Shown: positions 35,443-37,904 of the stretch, piece by piece
Layout of the letters: each line of letters begins with the position of its first letter
How positions within the stretch are numbered: the first letter of the stretch is position 1
Origin: Candidatus Omnitrophota bacterium
GTDB lineage: Bacteria > Omnitrophota > Gorgyraeia > Gygaellales > JAMWDD01
Reading direction: 5' to 3'
Assembly (NCBI GenBank): GCA_028717645.1
Contig: JAQUNK010000012.1
Location: 1 to 37,904, forward strand
Length of the DNA stretch: 37,904 nucleotides
Position numbers and translations under genes: made by a program
Notes under the pieces: generated by a model
The model's database searches: none
What the model saw: only the letters and a program-made list of their open reading frames with translations
What the model was told of the DNA's origin: nothing

Positions 35443-36924
35443 TTATTTTGCGATAGGTAAGGTAAAACTAAAAGTACTGCCACTGTTCAGTTTACTTTTT
35501 ACGCTGATAATTCCTTTATGCGCCTCAATGATATTCTTTACCAGTGATAATCCCAGGCCCGTTCCTTTTACCTGTTGGTTGATCTCGTTGTCAATGCGGT
35601 AGAATTCTTCAAAGATCGATTCGAGCGATTCTTCAGGTATGCCGATACCCGTATCCGAAATATCCACGCGCACATGGTCGTTATCCCGTTCGGCGCGGAT
35701 GGTGATCTTTCCGTTTTGCGGGGTAAATTTTACGGCGTTTCCCAGGAGGTTGATAAACACGCGGTCTATCTGACTGCGGTCGGCAAACACCGGCGGCAGG
35801 CCAGCCTCAAGGTGCTGGACGAGGTCTATATTTTTACTTTTACATTGCACGGTGATCAGGTCCGAGACAGAGGCAACAATATTTTTCAGGTCCTGCGGCT
35901 CTATTTTCATGGTCATGCGGCCCGATTCAATGCGCGCGATATCCAGCAGGTCGTTGATCATGTGCACAAGTTCGTCTGAATGCCGGTTGATTTTTTCCAG
36001 GCGTTCTTTTACCGCCGCAGGCAGCGCCCCCAATTTTTCCGCCAGGAGTATAGCGGCAAAACCTTTGATAGAGGTAAGGGGGGTGCGTAATTCGTGGGAC
36101 ACAGCGGAGATAAAATCGGATTTTCTTTTACTGATGATCTTGATCTTTTCCAGGGCATCGGTTAATTCCTTCGTGCGCTGCTCGACCTTGTTCTCCAGTT
36201 CCTGCTGTGCCCTCCAGGTCTGTTCAAAAAGCCGCGCGTTTTCCAATGCTTGGCCCAATTGGTTCGCCAGGATGGTCACCAATTCTTCGTCGCCCTCGGT
36301 AAGCACTACATCCGCCGAATCCGTGCCTACAAAAAGCAGGCCTCTTTCCCCGTGCTTAGGTAATACAGGAGCGATAACATAGGCCTTCATCCCAAAGATG
36401 CGGTCGATACTTTCTTTAAGCGCCGCCTCTTCTATGGAAAAAGAAGAGAGGGTTTTCTCTTCTTCAAGTATCCTCAAGGCTATCTCTGTGTCTAGCCTTG
36501 AGATCACCCCTTGGGTTTCCTGTTGGGTAAACCCGATATTTAAGGGCAGGGAAAACTTTCTTTCTTTATCGTTCCACAAAAAGGCCAAGGCCTTTTCAAA
36601 ACCCATTTCTTCCAGGCGCCGAGGTTCGATCATCTCGAATATTTTTGCTTCTTCCAGCGTCGTGGTGATGGCGCGGGAAAGCCGCTGCAGGGTATAGAGC
36701 CCGGCGATCTTTTTATCCAATTCGCTCTGGGTTTTGTTCAGCTCCATGTCCGTGCGCACGATGAGCTTGGCCTGTTCGTCCATTTCTTCCAACGAGCGGT
36801 TGAGGTTGCTCACTATGCGTACCAGCTCCCTGATCCTTTTCATTTTCACCAGAGTGAAAATGGCAAAGAGCATGGTCAAAAGGACTAAGATGACCCCCAG
36901 AATGAAAAAATTTGGTTCCGGCAT
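35443..36924 (-). CDS. Membrane GAF-like histidine kinase
   Basis: N-terminal TM; SAVSHELRTPLTSIKGFAAI (HisKA); DRVFINLLGNAVKFT, DTGIGIPEE, GTGLGLSLVKNII. Confidence 0.95.
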   Translation of the reverse strand: MPEPNFFILGVILVLLTMLFAIFTLVKMKRIRELVRIVSNLNRSLEEMDEQAKLIVRTDMELNKTQSELDKKIAGLYTLQRLSRAITTTLEEAKIFEMIEPRRLEEMGFEKALAFLWNDKERKFSLPLNIGFTQQETQGVISRLDTEIALRILEEEKTLSSFSIEEAALKESIDRIFGMKAYVIAPVLPKHGERGLLFVGTDSADVVLTEGDEELVTILANQLGQALENARLFEQTWRAQQELENKVEQRTKELTDALEKIKIISKRKSDFISAVSHELRTPLTSIKGFAAILLAEKLGALPAAVKERLEKINRHSDELVHMINDLLDIARIESGRMTMKIEPQDLKNIVASVSDLITVQCKSKNIDLVQHLEAGLPPVFADRSQIDRVFINLLGNAVKFTPQNGKITIRAERDNDHVRVDISDTGIGIPEESLESIFEEFYRIDNEINQQVKGTGLGLSLVKNIIEAHKGIISVKSKLNSGSTFSFTLPIAK

Positions 36925-36928
36925 AGAA

Positions 36929-37780
36929 TTATCCTTTTATCGACAAAACAGAGATGGTCTGGTTATGAAAATGTGTCCGGCCGAAATAATTCACCGACTT
37001 TAAAGGCGCCTGTTCCCCGAAAGTATAGAGCCCGGCAATGGGTACATCCGGTCCGATAGCCTCTTGTATCGCCTCTAATTCCAATTGTGCGTCTTTACCC
37101 AGGAGCATGTAACGCGATATGGAATCGAAGACCAGCGCTAATTTTATGGGCAGCCCTTCTTTGCTTGAAGGAGAAAACATGGATTTCAGGGTGATTTTTT
37201 TTGCCTCTTCTGCTGCTTCTTTTGCGGCCGCAAGGCACGATTCTTTTGTCCCGATCATCAGGCGTATCTCGCTTCCCTCGGGGATATCCCCTTGGCAGAC
37301 GAGTGAGCCGTCTTCTTTTATCGCGCGCACGTTCCTTAACAGGTATTCTTTTTCACCGCTTAAATATATCCCGATAGGATAGAACACGGAAATGATCTTT
37401 AAGTCTTTCTTTAATTCCGCAGCTTCCTTGGCAAAGTATTCTTTATAAAGTTCGACCGCCGGCTTATTTTCTATTTCTTTGATGGTGTTGCCCGAACATT
37501 TGGTAACTCGGCGTAGTTTCCCCAGGGGCCTCCATCCGTGCCTGACCCCCAGGCCGAATTTTAATTTTCCGCCGAGCAGTACACCAATAGCGCCATCACT
37601 GAAGATATCTTCATTATAATATAAATAAGTCTTTAGGAAATTAAAATTATCAGAGGCGGCGGCTCCGAATATAGGAAAGCTCAGGCCCAGTTTTTGCTGC
37701 AGGCCCTTTAGCAGGAGGGAGCCGTTTTCGTTGAGCCCGTCGGAAAAAAGCAGGCCCAGCTCGCGGTGGTGCCGGCCCAT
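36929..37780 (-). CDS. FIST domain sensor protein, reading frame downstream of an in-frame TAG
   Basis: LGLLFSDGLNENGSLLLKGLQQKLGLSFPIFGAAASDNF...DGAIGVLL; C-terminal GLYTFGEQAPLKSVNYFGRTHFHNQTISVLSI (FIST_C). Confidence 0.8.
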   Translation of the reverse strand: MGRHHRELGLLFSDGLNENGSLLLKGLQQKLGLSFPIFGAAASDNFNFLKTYLYYNEDIFSDGAIGVLLGGKLKFGLGVRHGWRPLGKLRRVTKCSGNTIKEIENKPAVELYKEYFAKEAAELKKDLKIISVFYPIGIYLSGEKEYLLRNVRAIKEDGSLVCQGDIPEGSEIRLMIGTKESCLAAAKEAAEEAKKITLKSMFSPSSKEGLPIKLALVFDSISRYMLLGKDAQLELEAIQEAIGPDVPIAGLYTFGEQAPLKSVNYFGRTHFHNQTISVLSIKG

Positions 37781-37904
37781 ATAGCCATAGAGCAGCCGGT
37801 TACCCTATTCTTCTCCGGAGGCTAGTGGTGTCATGGCGCGCATGTTGTTGATATGTGCGACATTCCAGGTCGCGTCTTCAAAGCTGAACAGGATAACGAT
37901 TACA

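Noticed and set aside
1-37904. CRISPR arrays, IS elements, prophage or defence islands
   Set aside because: No regularly spaced repeats, transposase, integrase, Cas or recognised defence proteins seen in any frame.

Overview
The window (~37.9 kb) is an origin-proximal bacterial chromosome segment. It is dense, almost all housekeeping, and encoded mostly on the + strand. The lineage looks deep-branching and uncultured; a Ca. Omnitrophota-like origin is an inference from style only. Left to right: dnaN (partial, -), dnaA (-), candidate oriC, rpmH, yidD, yidC, a Jag-N-only protein, a parS-like site, parA, parB, ndk-like, a secreted protein, yicC, gmk, rpoZ, coaC, tRNA-Cys/Leu/Val, thrS, infC (ATA start), rpmI, rplT, pheS, pheT, a 6S-like RNA, rarA, MTHFR C-terminal-domain protein, nifU/iscU-like, 5-FCL, rny, ymdB-like, GH39-like protein, PilZ, xseA, xseB, dxs, a 2-oxoacid:ferredoxin oxidoreductase (delta-alpha-beta), aldehyde dehydrogenase, acyl-CoA ligase, DUF169, rlmN, and on the - strand RR-GGDEF, histidine kinase and FIST. 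No CRISPR array, prophage or IS element was seen. The most interesting signals are non-coding: (i) a perfect 14-nt anti-SD/start element upstream of pheT with an intervening decoy copy, i.e. a possible bistable RNA switch; (ii) a shared structured element upstream of both infC and rpmI; (iii) a Shine-Dalgarno-sequestering long-range stem in the rny leader; (iv) a decayed tandem duplication of the dnaN 5' end; (v) an in-frame TAG in the FIST gene; (vi) absence of rnpA between rpmH and yidD. All functional statements are from reading the sequence and family knowledge; no searches or folding were run.
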